A DNA stretch of 64,000 nucleotides, taken from assembly GCA_964412015.1 (NCBI GenBank), contig CAYPMO010000009.1, positions 17,518 to 81,517 on the forward strand. Reading direction: 5' to 3'. The DNA comes from SZUA-318 sp964412015 (GTDB taxonomy: Bacteria > Gemmatimonadota > Gemmatimonadetes > Longimicrobiales > Gaopeijiaceae). A program made the position numbers and the translations under genes. A model generated the notes under the pieces. That model was not told the DNA's origin. It ran no database searches and saw nothing but the letters and a program-made list of their open reading frames with translations. Position 1 is the stretch's first letter; every line of letters starts with the position of its first letter. Shown piece by piece: positions 1-8,683 of the stretch.

Positions 1-1
1 C

Positions 2-337
2 CAGGTGAACAAGCCGGAGGAGCGGAAGAAGCCCACTTCGTACTACGTGTCCGCGCTCTACAACGCCAACAGCTCGATCGACTGGTTCGTGGAGCCCGGA
101 GACTACGTGAAGCTGCGTGAGGTGTCGCTTCGGTACCGGCTGGACCCCTCGCTGCTCGGGCGGTTCGCCCCAGGGAGCCTGGACCGCATCGTCCTGAGCC
201 TCATCGGCCGCAACCTGTACACCTGGACGGACTACAGCGGGTGGGACCCGGACATCGGCAGCCCCACGTATCGGGTGGACAGCTTCGACTACCCGAGCTA
301 CCGCACGCTGACCGCCAGCGTCGAGATCGTCTTCTGA
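2..337 (+). CDS. SusC/RagA-type TonB-linked outer membrane receptor, C-terminal fragment
   Basis: Only the last 111 or so codons lie in the window; the gene begins upstream. The fragment has the look of the final beta-strands of a SusC barrel: WFVEPGDYVKLREVSLRYRL, then a VLSLIGRNLYTWTDYSGWDP stretch and an aromatic last strand ending in VEIVF. SusC proteins import glycans or peptides across the outer membrane together with a SusD lipoprotein. A SusD gene follows 17 bases downstream, which supports the call. The substrate cannot be told from this fragment. Confidence 0.88.
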   Translation, partial: QVNKPEERKKPTSYYVSALYNANSSIDWFVEPGDYVKLREVSLRYRLDPSLLGRFAPGSLDRIVLSLIGRNLYTWTDYSGWDPDIGSPTYRVDSFDYPSYRTLTASVEIVF

Positions 338-354
338 CGGAGGAGGAACGCACC

Positions 355-2007
355 ATGAGAAACCATAAGCTTCTCATCGCCGGCGTCCTGGCCTTCGTCG
401 CGGCGGGATGCCAGGACCTGGAGATCACCAACCCCAACAACCCGGACCGCGCGGTCGTGGTCGCGAGCGCTACGGACGTCGAGGCGCTCATCTCGACGTC
501 GTTCCGCATCTGGCTCAACATGACGCAGTACACCACGCCGTCCATGGCGCTCACGGCCGCCGCCGATGAGTTCTCCGGTGGGTTCACGGACTACGGCACG
601 CACGAGCAGGGCCTCGAGCCGCGGAACGCCATCGACAACGGACCCGTGTCCGCGAACTCGCCGAACCGAAATCCGTTCCGGGACATCTACTCGCTCTTAG
701 GAGGTGTGAACATCGCGCTTCAGGCCATCGACAAGTATGACCTGAAGATCATGTCCTCGGGCACCGACGTGACCCAGCGGGCCTGGGCGTTCGGCAAGTT
801 CGTCCAGGGCCTCACCCACGGCTGGGAGGCCCTGCTGTACGACAAGGGCTGGGCGTACAGCGAGACGCTGGACACCGACACCGTCCTGTTCGTGGAGGGC
901 TCGAGCCAGGTGCAGGACATGATCGTCGACTACCAGGTGGTCCGGGACACCGCGCTGGCCGAGCTCGCCGAGGCGCTGCGGATCGCCGAGGCGAACGAGT
1001 TCACGCTCCCGGGGAGCTTCCAGGGCGACTGGATCCCCGGGGTCGAGATGTCGAACACGGAGTTCGCGAAGCTCATCCACTCCTACATCGCCCGGTACAT
1101 GGTGTACTGGGCGCGCACGCCCGAGGACCGGGCGCAGGTGAACTGGGCCGAAGTGATCTCCCACATCGACCAGGGCATCACGCAGGACTTCGCCCCGGTG
1201 GGCACGCCGGGCATCCTCCGGAGCTATTACAAGCACCGCGCCGCCCGCCAGCGCACGGTGACGCCCGGGGACTTCATGCGGGTGGACTACCAGACGATCG
1301 GGGTCGCGGACCAGGGGGACGGGTTCATCGAGTGGCACGCCCAGGCGTGGGCGGACCGGAACCCGTTCATCATGACGAACGTGCAGGACAAGCGGATCAT
1401 CAGCTCCCCGGACGCGACGTGCACGTCGAGCCTGGCGAACTCGCTCGCCGTCGAGGGCAAGTACATGGGATGCCACCGGTCCACGGTCTTCTCGGCCTCG
1501 CGCGGCACGGGCCAGCGCTCGTACTACTACTTCCATCGGCTGGGAAGGGGCACCGCCTGGGAGTCAGGACCGCTCCTGGCGATGACTGTGACCGAGATGG
1601 ACCTCCTGAAGGCCGAGGGGCTGATCCGGCTCGGCAGGGCGGCCGAGGCGGTCCCGCTCATCAACAAGACCCGCGTGGCGAACGGGGAGCTCCCCCCGGT
1701 CACGCTGGAGGGGGTGCCCGGGCCTTACTGCACGCCGCGGAAATACAACGGCGACTGCGGGAGCCTCTGGGACGCGCTCCGCTACGAGAAGCGCATCGAG
1801 GGGCTGGGCGTCGATGCGGCCATCGCCCACTGGGACGGCCGGGGGTGGGGATGGTTCGTGATCAACACGCCCCTGGACTACCCCGTCCCGGGAGACCAGT
1901 TGGAGCTCATGGGGATCCCGGAGTACACGACGGGTGGTGGCGGGTACCACAGCGCCCCCGCTCCCGACCCGGAGAAGTGCCCGGTCGCGCTGCCCCGCTG
2001 CCCGTGA
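355..2007 (+). CDS. SusD/RagB-family outer membrane substrate-binding lipoprotein
   Basis: This 550-residue protein has a lipoprotein signal with lipobox VAAGC (Cys19), followed by the LEITNPNNPD segment typical of mature SusD N-termini. Helical, TPR-like SusD features follow: a YSLLGGVNIALQAID segment, LAELAEALRIAE near residue 200, and the late RYEKRIEG element. SusD caps the SusC barrel at the cell surface and captures ligand. The ATG at 355 is chosen because GGAGGA lies 10 bases upstream and the signal peptide begins there. It is surely co-transcribed with the SusC gene just before it. Ligand unknown. Confidence 0.93.
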   Translation: MRNHKLLIAGVLAFVAAGCQDLEITNPNNPDRAVVVASATDVEALISTSFRIWLNMTQYTTPSMALTAAADEFSGGFTDYGTHEQGLEPRNAIDNGPVSANSPNRNPFRDIYSLLGGVNIALQAIDKYDLKIMSSGTDVTQRAWAFGKFVQGLTHGWEALLYDKGWAYSETLDTDTVLFVEGSSQVQDMIVDYQVVRDTALAELAEALRIAEANEFTLPGSFQGDWIPGVEMSNTEFAKLIHSYIARYMVYWARTPEDRAQVNWAEVISHIDQGITQDFAPVGTPGILRSYYKHRAARQRTVTPGDFMRVDYQTIGVADQGDGFIEWHAQAWADRNPFIMTNVQDKRIISSPDATCTSSLANSLAVEGKYMGCHRSTVFSASRGTGQRSYYYFHRLGRGTAWESGPLLAMTVTEMDLLKAEGLIRLGRAAEAVPLINKTRVANGELPPVTLEGVPGPYCTPRKYNGDCGSLWDALRYEKRIEGLGVDAAIAHWDGRGWGWFVINTPLDYPVPGDQLELMGIPEYTTGGGGYHSAPAPDPEKCPVALPRCP

Positions 2008-2038
2008 GCGGAGGTGGCCGAGCCGGCTGAAGGAAACG

Positions 2039-2082
2039 GACCCCCGCCGCGCCGCCGTGGTAGAAGCGGTGCGGCGGGGGTC
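2039..2082 (+). terminator. Stem-loop after the susCD pair
   Basis: A perfect 12-bp inverted repeat, GACCCCCGCCGC at 2039-2050 and its complement at 2071-2082, surrounds a 20-base loop 31 bases past the SusD stop codon. There is no T tract, so this may be a weak or Rho-assisted terminator, or a processing hairpin. Confidence 0.5.
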
Positions 2083-2185
2083 GCGCTGCCGGCCGTGGTC
2101 CGTGAGTGGCGGTGGGGCCTCGCAAGGCGGCTGCGAGCGCGAAGCGACCGCTTCGCGCGGGTGCCGGAATCACACGGGGGAGGCC

Positions 2186-2593
2186 ATGTCCAAGTCGATC
2201 CGTTTCCTGCTCGCGTCGGCCCTGCCGCTCGCGCTCTGGAGTTGCGCGTCCGGGTCCCAGGGACCTTCGCGGGATCGGAACCTCATCTCCGCCGAGGAGA
2301 TCGAGGGCGCCACCGGCCTGCGGAGCGCCTACGAGGTGGTCGAGCGCCTCCGGCCTCTCTGGCTGCGCAGCCGCGGCGACCGGAGCACGCACCTCACGAC
2401 GGAGATCGTCGCCTTCCAGGACAACACGATGCTCGGCGACGTCGAGTCGCTGCGGGAGATCCCGATCGAGCTGGTGGATGTGATCCGCTCCCTGGATTCC
2501 TCCGAGGCCATGCGCCTGGGGGGACTCGGTACCCGGCACGTGGAGCGCGTCATCATGGTCATCACCAGGCCCAACAAGCCCCGCGGGGGATAG
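2186..2593 (+). CDS. Small lipoprotein resembling an isolated TonB-receptor plug domain
   Basis: A 135-residue protein with a lipoprotein signal (ALWSC). The mature part reads LISAEEIEGATGLRSAYEVV, then VAFQDNTMLGDVESLREIP, VDVIRSLDSSEAMRLGGLGT and VIMVITRP. In order, these match the landmarks of a TonB-receptor plug: the 'I' strand, a YVDG-like turn, the 'V..IE' strand, and the G-rich turn into 'G.I.I.T'. No barrel follows. Similar small proteins are common in Gemmatimonadota, as far as I recall, with no known function. It lies downstream of susCD but behind a hairpin, so it may be a separate unit. ATG at 2186 is preceded by GGGGGAGG. Confidence 0.75.
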   Translation: MSKSIRFLLASALPLALWSCASGSQGPSRDRNLISAEEIEGATGLRSAYEVVERLRPLWLRSRGDRSTHLTTEIVAFQDNTMLGDVESLREIPIELVDVIRSLDSSEAMRLGGLGTRHVERVIMVITRPNKPRGG

Positions 2594-2598
2594 TCGGC

Positions 2599-2620
2599 GC
2601 CGGCGGATCACCTCGCCGGC
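2599..2620. terminator. Hairpin between convergent genes
   Basis: GCCGGCG (2599-2605) pairs perfectly with CGCCGGC (2614-2620) around an 8-base loop, midway between the convergent stops at 2593 and 2637. It could serve both strands. No T run is present. Confidence 0.35.
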
Positions 2621-2636
2621 CGGATGAGGGTCGGCG

Positions 2637-3758
2637 CTAGCGCGTCACCTCGTCGAACGCCTCCCGGATCCGGCGGAGCGCCTCGAGCAGCTCATCCTCG
2701 GGATTCCCCGTGCCGAGTCGCAGGTAGGAATCCATCCCGAAGTGGTCGCCGGGCACGAGGAGCACGTCCTTCTCCTTTCGCATCTTCTCGGCGAACACGC
2801 TCGAGTTGACCGGCGCGTCGTAGCGCATGTAGCAGATCGCCCCGGCGTCGGGGAGCCGGTAGCGGAAGCGTCCTTCCTGGGCGTCCATCCAGTCCTTCAT
2901 GAGCCCGAGGTTCTCGCGGATGATCCGCCGCGTGCGCTCGAGGATCTTCGCGCGCGTGCCGGGCTCCAGGGCGATCGTGGCCAGGTGGTCGGAGAGCGAC
3001 GCCGGGCTGATCGTCGTGTAGTCGGTGCGCCCCCAGAGGCCCTCCATGAGCTCCTCCGGTCCCACGACCCACCCGAGCCGGAGGCCCGGCAGCCCGTACG
3101 CCTTGGAGAGCGAGTTGGTGGCGAGCACGCGCTCGTGGCGTCCCCAGAACGACGGCGTGGGGTCGCCTCCCGCGACCTCCGCGCCCGTGTACACCTCGTC
3201 GGCCAGGATCCACGCGTCGTGCTCGCGGGTGAGGTCCACGATCGCGTCCACCGACGCCCGGGTGAGCACCGCGCCCGTGGGATTGTTCGGGTTCGTGACC
3301 AGCACGAACCGGGCTCCGTCCCGGAGTGCCTTCTCGAGCGTGTCGAGGTCGGGCTGCCACGCCTCCGACTCGAGCAGGTTCACCGGGAAGACCTGCGCCC
3401 CGAACGACTCGAGGAGCCCCGGGACCTGCATGTAGTTCGGCAGGATCATGGCCGCCTTGCCCTCCAGGTCCATGAGGTGCCAGAACGACGCGAAGTTGGC
3501 CTCGGCCCCGCCCACCGTGACGAGCACGTTGGCGTCGGTGGCACCGGGGTACAGCGCGGCGATGCGCGCGCGCAGGCCGTCCGACCCGTTGGACTGCCCG
3601 TATCCCAGGCGCACGCCGTCCACGCTCCCGTCCACGCCCGCGAGGTCGAGCAGCTCCCGCACCGTGAGCGGGTGGACGCCCGACTCGGAGAGGTTGATCC
3701 CGACCCGGTGCTCGTACGTGGACTGGTACCGCTCCATGCGGAAGGGGCTGTAGCGCAC
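2637..3758 (-). CDS. PLP-dependent class I/II aminotransferase
   Basis: A 373-residue fold-type I aminotransferase, soluble and cytoplasmic. Visible landmarks are NPNNPTG (156-162), the cofactor-binding Asp in ADEVY (Asp187) and the Schiff-base lysine in NSLSKA (Lys219), followed by GLPGLRLGW. The N-terminus, with a phrase like INLSESGVHPLTVREL, resembles the small subgroup around capreomycidine synthase and related class I/II transaminases rather than AspC. The amino acid substrate cannot be assigned. It is a single gene on this strand, divergent from the membrane protein at about 4 kb. The start is set at the ATG of MRYSPFRMERYQ. Confidence 0.88.
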   Translation of the reverse strand: MRYSPFRMERYQSTYEHRVGINLSESGVHPLTVRELLDLAGVDGSVDGVRLGYGQSNGSDGLRARIAALYPGATDANVLVTVGGAEANFASFWHLMDLEGKAAMILPNYMQVPGLLESFGAQVFPVNLLESEAWQPDLDTLEKALRDGARFVLVTNPNNPTGAVLTRASVDAIVDLTREHDAWILADEVYTGAEVAGGDPTPSFWGRHERVLATNSLSKAYGLPGLRLGWVVGPEELMEGLWGRTDYTTISPASLSDHLATIALEPGTRAKILERTRRIIRENLGLMKDWMDAQEGRFRYRLPDAGAICYMRYDAPVNSSVFAEKMRKEKDVLLVPGDHFGMDSYLRLGTGNPEDELLEALRRIREAFDEVTR

Positions 3759-3812
3759 GGGATGCTCCTGTGGGTGCCACGAGGGACGAGGTCGCGAGAG
3801 GGGAGGTCAAAG

Positions 3813-3819
3813 GAAGATA
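3813..3819 (-). promoter_or_regulatory. Candidate -10 element TATCTTC for the aminotransferase
   Basis: Read on the minus strand, TATCTTC lies 55 bases upstream of the aminotransferase ATG. It fits the TAnnTT(C/G) pattern seen before several other genes here. No clear -35 was found. Confidence 0.3.
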
Positions 3820-3917
3820 GCGTCCCCGCTACGCTTCCGGGACGAGCACGCGGACGCCACGGCCCGGCGCGCGCGCCCTCGGCCGTCGTCCGGGCTGTGC
3901 TGGGTTTCGCGTCCCCC

Positions 3918-3925
3918 TACTTTTG
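3918..3925 (+). promoter_or_regulatory. TACTTTTG, a Bacteroidota-type -7 box
   Basis: TACTTTTG matches the TAnnTTTG -7 consensus of Bacteroidota promoters exactly. It overlaps the most upstream possible GTG start (3925) of the membrane protein that follows, so if it is real, translation must begin further down. Confidence 0.4.
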
Positions 3926-4053
3926 TGGCGTTCCTCCGCCCGCTCGGGCGGCCCCCGCACACCTCCCCCGGGAGATGGGACCTGGAACACGCTCCGCCTC
4001 CTCGTCCTTCCATCGGGAAGCCGCAGGGTTGCGCCCGGGACACGTTCCTGCGC

Positions 4054-4815
4054 GTGGGAGCCGTCGTGTGGCTCCTCTCGCTGCTTCCCTCCCTGCGCGG
4101 CGTCGAGTTCGAGGATGTCGGGTTCACCTGGGCGGATCAGTACTCGGACGTGCCGACGATGGCGCTCGTCCTCGTGGCCATGTCCCTTCTCGCCTCCCAT
4201 GCCCAGGAGCGGGCCGAGGGCCGCTTCTGGCGGCTCATGTCCGGCTGCGTGCTGGCCTGGCTGGGGGTGCGCGTCCTCTACTTCTTCGTGCCGTTCGACG
4301 CGCAGGGCATCGGGTTCGACCTCGTCACCGACGTCCTCTACCTCGTGGGGTACTTCCTCATCGCGCTCGGGCTGGAGACGCCTCCCGACCGTGCCCCCGA
4401 AGGGGGCTCCCGCGGCCGGGAGCGCCGGGTCGAGTCGTTGGGCACGCTGGTGTTCGGGTTCGGGCTGCTGACGTACTTCGTCGTCGTGCCGGCGGTCTTC
4501 GACCCCGACATCTATGCCTCGTGGGTCTCCTCCATGCTCCTGTACGCCGTGCTCGACGTGTACCTGCTGACGCGTGCGGTGACGCTCCTGCGAGGCGGGC
4601 TGGCTCCCGGGTGGAGGGCGCCCATGGGATGGCTCGCCGTCACGCTGGGCCTCTGGCTCGTGGGTGATCTCACGGAGGGGCTCATGTACCTGGAGACGAT
4701 CCCCTTCGTCGATCCCGGCACGCCGTGGGACGTCCTGTGGGCGCTCCCCTCGCTCACGCTCCTGATCGCGGTGCGCAGCCGCTCGTGCGCGTCGTCCGGC
4801 GTCAGGGGGACGTGA
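4054..4815 (+). CDS. Multi-pass membrane protein, possibly a lone sensor-type membrane domain
   Basis: I do not recognise a named family. The protein has about seven or eight hydrophobic segments (for example VVWLLSLLPSL, MALVLVAMSLLAS, VLYLVGYFLIALGL, FVVVPAVF, WLAVTLGLWLVGDL, LPSLTLLIAV). This layout resembles the N-terminal membrane sensors of some histidine kinases and diguanylate cyclases. It stops about ten residues after the last helix, with no kinase or GGDEF domain. GTG at 4054 is chosen because the residues encoded upstream are Pro/Arg-rich, and the alternative GTG at 3925 lies inside a promoter-like box; the longer form cannot be excluded. The 3' end overlaps the convergent pilin gene by 14 bases. 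Confidence 0.55.
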   Translation: MGAVVWLLSLLPSLRGVEFEDVGFTWADQYSDVPTMALVLVAMSLLASHAQERAEGRFWRLMSGCVLAWLGVRVLYFFVPFDAQGIGFDLVTDVLYLVGYFLIALGLETPPDRAPEGGSRGRERRVESLGTLVFGFGLLTYFVVVPAVFDPDIYASWVSSMLLYAVLDVYLLTRAVTLLRGGLAPGWRAPMGWLAVTLGLWLVGDLTEGLMYLETIPFVDPGTPWDVLWALPSLTLLIAVRSRSCASSGVRGT

Positions 4816-6538
4816 GCAGGTCGAAGTAGCTGGCCACGGAAAAGCCGGCCGGATCGACCAGGTAGAGCTGCCCGCGCGTGAAGTGTCCGGTGGTGGGGAA
4901 GTAGGGGGGTGGGGCGGTCGCGCCGCACTTGTCGTAGCTGTAGCGCTTGACGTACCCGGTGCCTCCCACGCTCCAGATGGTCCCGACGGCTCCCCTCGTG
5001 TTCTGGATGATGCCTCCCGTCAGGTACAGGCAGCCTCGGCCCCACAAGCTGCCTTCACACTTCTCGGCCTTGGTGTCTCCCGAGGCGTAGTCCTCGACGG
5101 TGAAGATGTCGAGGGCGAGCACGATGGCGTGGATGAACTCGTCCTTCGTGTCGTCGTAGGTGAAGTAGTTGGAGCCGGTGGCCGGCCGCTGCGGGCTGGT
5201 GAGCGTGTTGTCGGCCACCACGACCTGCTCTCCGCTGAAGAGCCCCAGGATGTCGGCGCAGGTGCCGAGTCCCGGGTCGCTCGCGTAGGTGATGTCGTCG
5301 CCGATGATGATCTCGTCCGTCGCGGCGACGGTGACGCGTCCACGCAGGACACCGCTGAGCAGCACCTTGCCGTCCACGTAGATGACGCCCTTGAACGATG
5401 GGTTCAGGGCCCGGGCGAGCGGGAAGAGGTAGCCCGCGTCGGGGCGTCCCGCGACCGATGGATGGATGGTTCCCGACCACGGGATCCAGGACCCCTTCGG
5501 GTCGGTCGGCGTGAAGCCCCCGAAGATCGAGTCGGAGCCGCCCAGGTAGCAGCGCTTCGTGCTGCTGCTCAACGCCGCCACGTACGAGTCGGGCCCGCTG
5601 CTCGGATGGTCCTTGGCGGACACGAACGTTCCGTCGGAGTGATAGTGCCCGCATTGCTCGGAGTACCGCATGCCGCTCAAGGGCACATCCCCCGAGACCC
5701 AGCGCGCGTCGGTGGACTGGTAGACGCGGAAGAACCCCTCCTGCTCGCCGGTCACGCTGCCGTCGCCGTCGAGGTCGATGGCCATGAACTCGATGCGTAG
5801 ATACGCCTCGCCCGATCCCGAGGGTGAGCCGGCGGTGAAGTCCGTCCCTCCCGCCGCGGCCTGCGCCTGGAGCTTGGTGAGCTCGGCGGTGACGGGCATG
5901 TCGATGCGCGCCACGTGCTCCACGTACCCCTTCTTGAACGTGCCGTACGAGGCGCCCTGCACGGTCTTGGCGGTCTTGGCCTCATCGTGGAACGTCGCGC
6001 CGGACGAATAGATCTTCAGATAATCGTTGGTGTGTACCGGCCCGAAGATCTGGTCGCCGCCGCCGAACGAGATGTTCGAGGGTTCCACGTCCGTGAAATA
6101 GGCGAACTTCGCGAAGCTCTCCTGGAAGACCTGCGCGCGGCGGACCATCGCTCCGCCGCCCGCGTCGCGCGCCACGGACACGATGCTGCCGAAGACACCG
6201 TACTGGCCGGAGGTGGAGCCCGTCGGCCCCACGTACGTCCAGCGCTGGACGCCCGGAATGGGATGGCCGTCGCCGTCGGTCACGCTGACGCCGCTCTCGA
6301 GCGTCGCGTACCCTTCGTCGGGGTACTGCGTCCGGTCGCCGTTGATGCTCGCGCGGGCGAGCTCGACCCCTTCGAGCGCGACGGCGTCGAGCTGGCTCTG
6401 GCGGTCGTAGTAGCGGTTGCCGAGCGTGTGCGCGGAGCCGATGACGACGGCGCTGGTCGTGATGACCGCCACGATCACCACGACCAACAACACGGTGATC
6501 AGCGCGAATCCGTCTCGGCTGCGGACGACGGCGGGCAT
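4802..6538 (-). CDS. Large PilX-like minor pilin with C-terminal beta-rich domain
   Basis: A 578-residue protein with a class-III prepilin-like N-terminus: SRDGFALITVLLVVVIVAVI, i.e. a Gly-Phe cleavage point followed by a hydrophobic helix, as in PilX/PilX_N proteins. The rest is a long secreted region, much larger than ordinary PilX (about 200 residues), with motifs GGGDQIFGPVHTNDYLK and GVIYVDGKVLLSG; it may be a DUF4900-type tip domain, not verified. A loop at Asp255-Asp257-Asp259-Gly260 resembles a calcium site. Start at 6538 is supported by AGGAGG six bases upstream. Last gene of a four-gene minor-pilin operon; it probably sits at the pilus tip. Confidence 0.8.
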   Translation of the reverse strand: MPAVVRSRDGFALITVLLVVVIVAVITTSAVVIGSAHTLGNRYYDRQSQLDAVALEGVELARASINGDRTQYPDEGYATLESGVSVTDGDGHPIPGVQRWTYVGPTGSTSGQYGVFGSIVSVARDAGGGAMVRRAQVFQESFAKFAYFTDVEPSNISFGGGDQIFGPVHTNDYLKIYSSGATFHDEAKTAKTVQGASYGTFKKGYVEHVARIDMPVTAELTKLQAQAAAGGTDFTAGSPSGSGEAYLRIEFMAIDLDGDGSVTGEQEGFFRVYQSTDARWVSGDVPLSGMRYSEQCGHYHSDGTFVSAKDHPSSGPDSYVAALSSSTKRCYLGGSDSIFGGFTPTDPKGSWIPWSGTIHPSVAGRPDAGYLFPLARALNPSFKGVIYVDGKVLLSGVLRGRVTVAATDEIIIGDDITYASDPGLGTCADILGLFSGEQVVVADNTLTSPQRPATGSNYFTYDDTKDEFIHAIVLALDIFTVEDYASGDTKAEKCEGSLWGRGCLYLTGGIIQNTRGAVGTIWSVGGTGYVKRYSYDKCGATAPPPYFPTTGHFTRGQLYLVDPAGFSVASYFDLLTSP

Positions 6539-6561
6539 GAGACCTCCTGGAACGTCTGAGC

Positions 6562-7725
6562 TCATGGGACGATGACCACGGACGACGCCGCGAGGCCCGA
6601 GAGCGTGGGCGTGCAGTCCTGCGCCGCGAGCGCATACTCGTAGGCGGTGCCCGGCGTGACGGCGGCGTCCTGGTACGAGTACGTCGAGGCCCCGGCCGGG
6701 ATCGCGCGGAAGGGATCGCCCCAGCCGCTGGCTCCCGCCTCCCGCCGCCAGATCACGTAGCGCACCACGTCGGCCTCGCCGCCGGCCTCGTCCACCGCCG
6801 GGCTCCAGGTGAGGTTCACGACGGGCTCCCCCGTGCCCAGCGTTCCCGAAGCCGCGTTCAGGCCCACGCCCAGAATCGGCGCCGAGCCGCACGTGGCGAG
6901 CATCCCGAACCCGGCGTTCGGGAGCGGGATCAGGCGGTCGAGGGCGAGCTGCACCTCGTCGTCGCCCTCCAGGCCATTGGTCGCGCGCATGCGGATCCTC
7001 ACGGCCCGCACGCTGTCGGCGATCGCCGACGCGCCGGTGTCGGCGGGGGAGAGGTGGATCGGGGCCGAATGATGTATGGGCAGCAGGCTGTCCGGGAACG
7101 CCATCAGCGCCATGGCGCCGGTGCCGTCGTCCTGGAGTCGCTCGTAGGAGAAGAACGGCGACGAGCCGTCGCGCAGCAGACTGCGCGCGAGGGGTTCGGC
7201 CCGCGCGGCGTTCACCCTGCGCCAGAGCACGTAGTCGTCCGTCCGCGCGGTCCCGGTGTCGGGCGCCAGGTAGAACTGGATCACCTCCGCCGGGCTCGGC
7301 ACGCCGGGCGCGGACTCGTAGGCGGTGTCCGGGAAGGACACCCCGGAGTTGGGGATGGAGAACCCTCCGGTCGGCGCCCGGACCTGGCCCGAGGGTGCGT
7401 CCGGGTCGTAGTAGACCGCGAAGGGGTCGTCGGCGACGTTCGTCGCGTAGTCCGCCGAGAACGCGACGACGTCCTCGTCGGCATAGTAGAGGGAGGGCTG
7501 GCCGTCGGGCACGTTCGTCCCGAGCGTCTCGAGATCCTGGCTCAGCGTGGAGGCGGCGTACCGCAGGTTCCGGAGCGCCACCAGCCTGAGCACGGAGCTC
7601 TGGAACGCGGTGTTCTGATGGGCCATGAGGGCGAGCGCGCCGGAGATCACCACGCCGAAGATCGTGAGCGCGATGATGAGCTCGATCAGCGTCATGCCCA
7701 GACGGGGAGGACGGGTGTTGGTCAT
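6562..7725 (-). CDS. PilW-like minor pilin
   Basis: A 387-residue prepilin. The leader and cleavage site read PPRLGMTLIELIIALTIFGV: Gly before the cleavage, Met+1 and the conserved Glu+5 that is needed for assembly. The long globular part contains the repeated SLYYADEDVVAFSADYA region and, near the end, a fibronectin-like stretch (LTWSPAVDEAGGEADVVRYVIWRREAG...). The PilW-like order within the operon and size are consistent with a priming pilin. Six bases separate it from the pilV gene upstream. Its stop overlaps an alternative, unused ATG of the next gene. Confidence 0.82.
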   Translation of the reverse strand: MTNTRPPRLGMTLIELIIALTIFGVVISGALALMAHQNTAFQSSVLRLVALRNLRYAASTLSQDLETLGTNVPDGQPSLYYADEDVVAFSADYATNVADDPFAVYYDPDAPSGQVRAPTGGFSIPNSGVSFPDTAYESAPGVPSPAEVIQFYLAPDTGTARTDDYVLWRRVNAARAEPLARSLLRDGSSPFFSYERLQDDGTGAMALMAFPDSLLPIHHSAPIHLSPADTGASAIADSVRAVRIRMRATNGLEGDDEVQLALDRLIPLPNAGFGMLATCGSAPILGVGLNAASGTLGTGEPVVNLTWSPAVDEAGGEADVVRYVIWRREAGASGWGDPFRAIPAGASTYSYQDAAVTPGTAYEYALAAQDCTPTLSGLAASSVVIVP

Positions 7726-7730
7726 GGGCG

Positions 7731-8123
7731 TCACGGAGCGGCGACGATGATCTGCCGTGAGACGGGAGGCGTGATCAGGGGACCGGTGACCGAGACCGAG
7801 ACGCGCTTGTAGTCGAGGGCGACGGGCATACTCTGCTGGACGTGAACCACGGTCGTGGTGCGGGTCAGCCCCTCGACGCCGAAGAGGTCGACGTCCACGC
7901 CCGCGTACAACGTGTCCAGGCCACCGTACCGGGGGTCGAGCCGGACCCGCGCGAGCCGGTCCTCCACTCCCTCGAGGGCCAGGGCCTGGAGCTCCGCCGT
8001 GGCGGCGGACGTGGCGAGGCGGCTCGCGGAAGCCGCGAGGCCGAGCACGGCGGTGGCGAGGATCACCAGGGCGATGACGACCTCGACCATCGTGAAGCCC
8101 GCGTCGGACCGTCGCGTCAGCAT
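7731..8123 (-). CDS. PilV-like minor pilin
   Basis: A 130-residue prepilin with a textbook type IV leader: RRSDAGFTMVEVVIALVILA, with Gly-Phe cleavage and Glu+5. The short body (LQALALEGVEDRLARVRLDP) matches the PilV/GspI size class. The ATG at 8123 is chosen because it places the leader at normal length. It overlaps the end of the fimT/gspH gene by seven bases, so the two are translationally coupled. Confidence 0.82.
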   Translation of the reverse strand: MLTRRSDAGFTMVEVVIALVILATAVLGLAASASRLATSAATAELQALALEGVEDRLARVRLDPRYGGLDTLYAGVDVDLFGVEGLTRTTTVVHVQQSMPVALDYKRVSVSVTGPLITPPVSRQIIVAAP

Positions 8124-8683
8124 GCGTCCTCCCACGCGCCCGTGCGGTAGGAGTGGCAACGCACCTCGCCGGTGGCGCGCTCGATCGTGATCGCGCGGAC
8201 GCTCTCGGCCACACCGGAGAGGGAGCCTTCCATGGGACGCAGGTAGACGGCGCCCGAGGCGTTGGCCGATCCGTTCCGGTGGAAGATGAGCGTCGGGTTG
8301 CCGTCCCGGATCGGGAAGCTCACGGGGGGCGCTCCGGCGGGAAGCGCCGGAACCGTGCCGACCCCGAAGCCCACGGTTTCGGGGAGCTCGACGATGCGCG
8401 TGTCCTCGCCCGTGTCCTCCACCCCGTTGTTGTTCTCGTCCTGGTGGATGCGTACCGTCCTCTCCGATAGGAGGAAGCGAACGACCATGTCGTGTTGGCG
8501 GAGCACGGCGAGCCGCTGGGCCGCGTTCAGGCCCAGGGCGAGCTCCTGGACCGCGCCGTCCGCCCTCCAGCGCCCGGGCGAGAAGAGGGGCGTGACCATC
8601 GAGGTGAGGATCCCCATGATCACGAGGACGAGGAGGATCTCGGCGAGGGTGAAGCCTGAGCGACGAAGGTGTCTGGACGCCAT
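8117..8683 (-). CDS. FimT/GspH-family minor pilin
   Basis: A 188-residue prepilin, first gene of the minor-pilin operon. The leader RRSGFTLAEILLVLVIMGIL has Gly-Phe cleavage and Glu+5. The downstream region LNAAQRLAVLRQHDMVVRF and TVRIHQDENNNGVEDTGED is characteristic of GspH/FimT. Residues 82-93 (D-E-N-N-N-G-V-E-D-T-G-E) have oxygen ligands at positions 1, 3, 5, 9 and 12, the spacing of an EF-hand-like calcium loop. Start at 8683 gives a normal leader. The intergenic region upstream is shared with the divergent LytTR regulator. Confidence 0.85.
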   Translation of the reverse strand: MASRHLRRSGFTLAEILLVLVIMGILTSMVTPLFSPGRWRADGAVQELALGLNAAQRLAVLRQHDMVVRFLLSERTVRIHQDENNNGVEDTGEDTRIVELPETVGFGVGTVPALPAGAPPVSFPIRDGNPTLIFHRNGSANASGAVYLRPMEGSLSGVAESVRAITIERATGEVRCHSYRTGAWEDAC

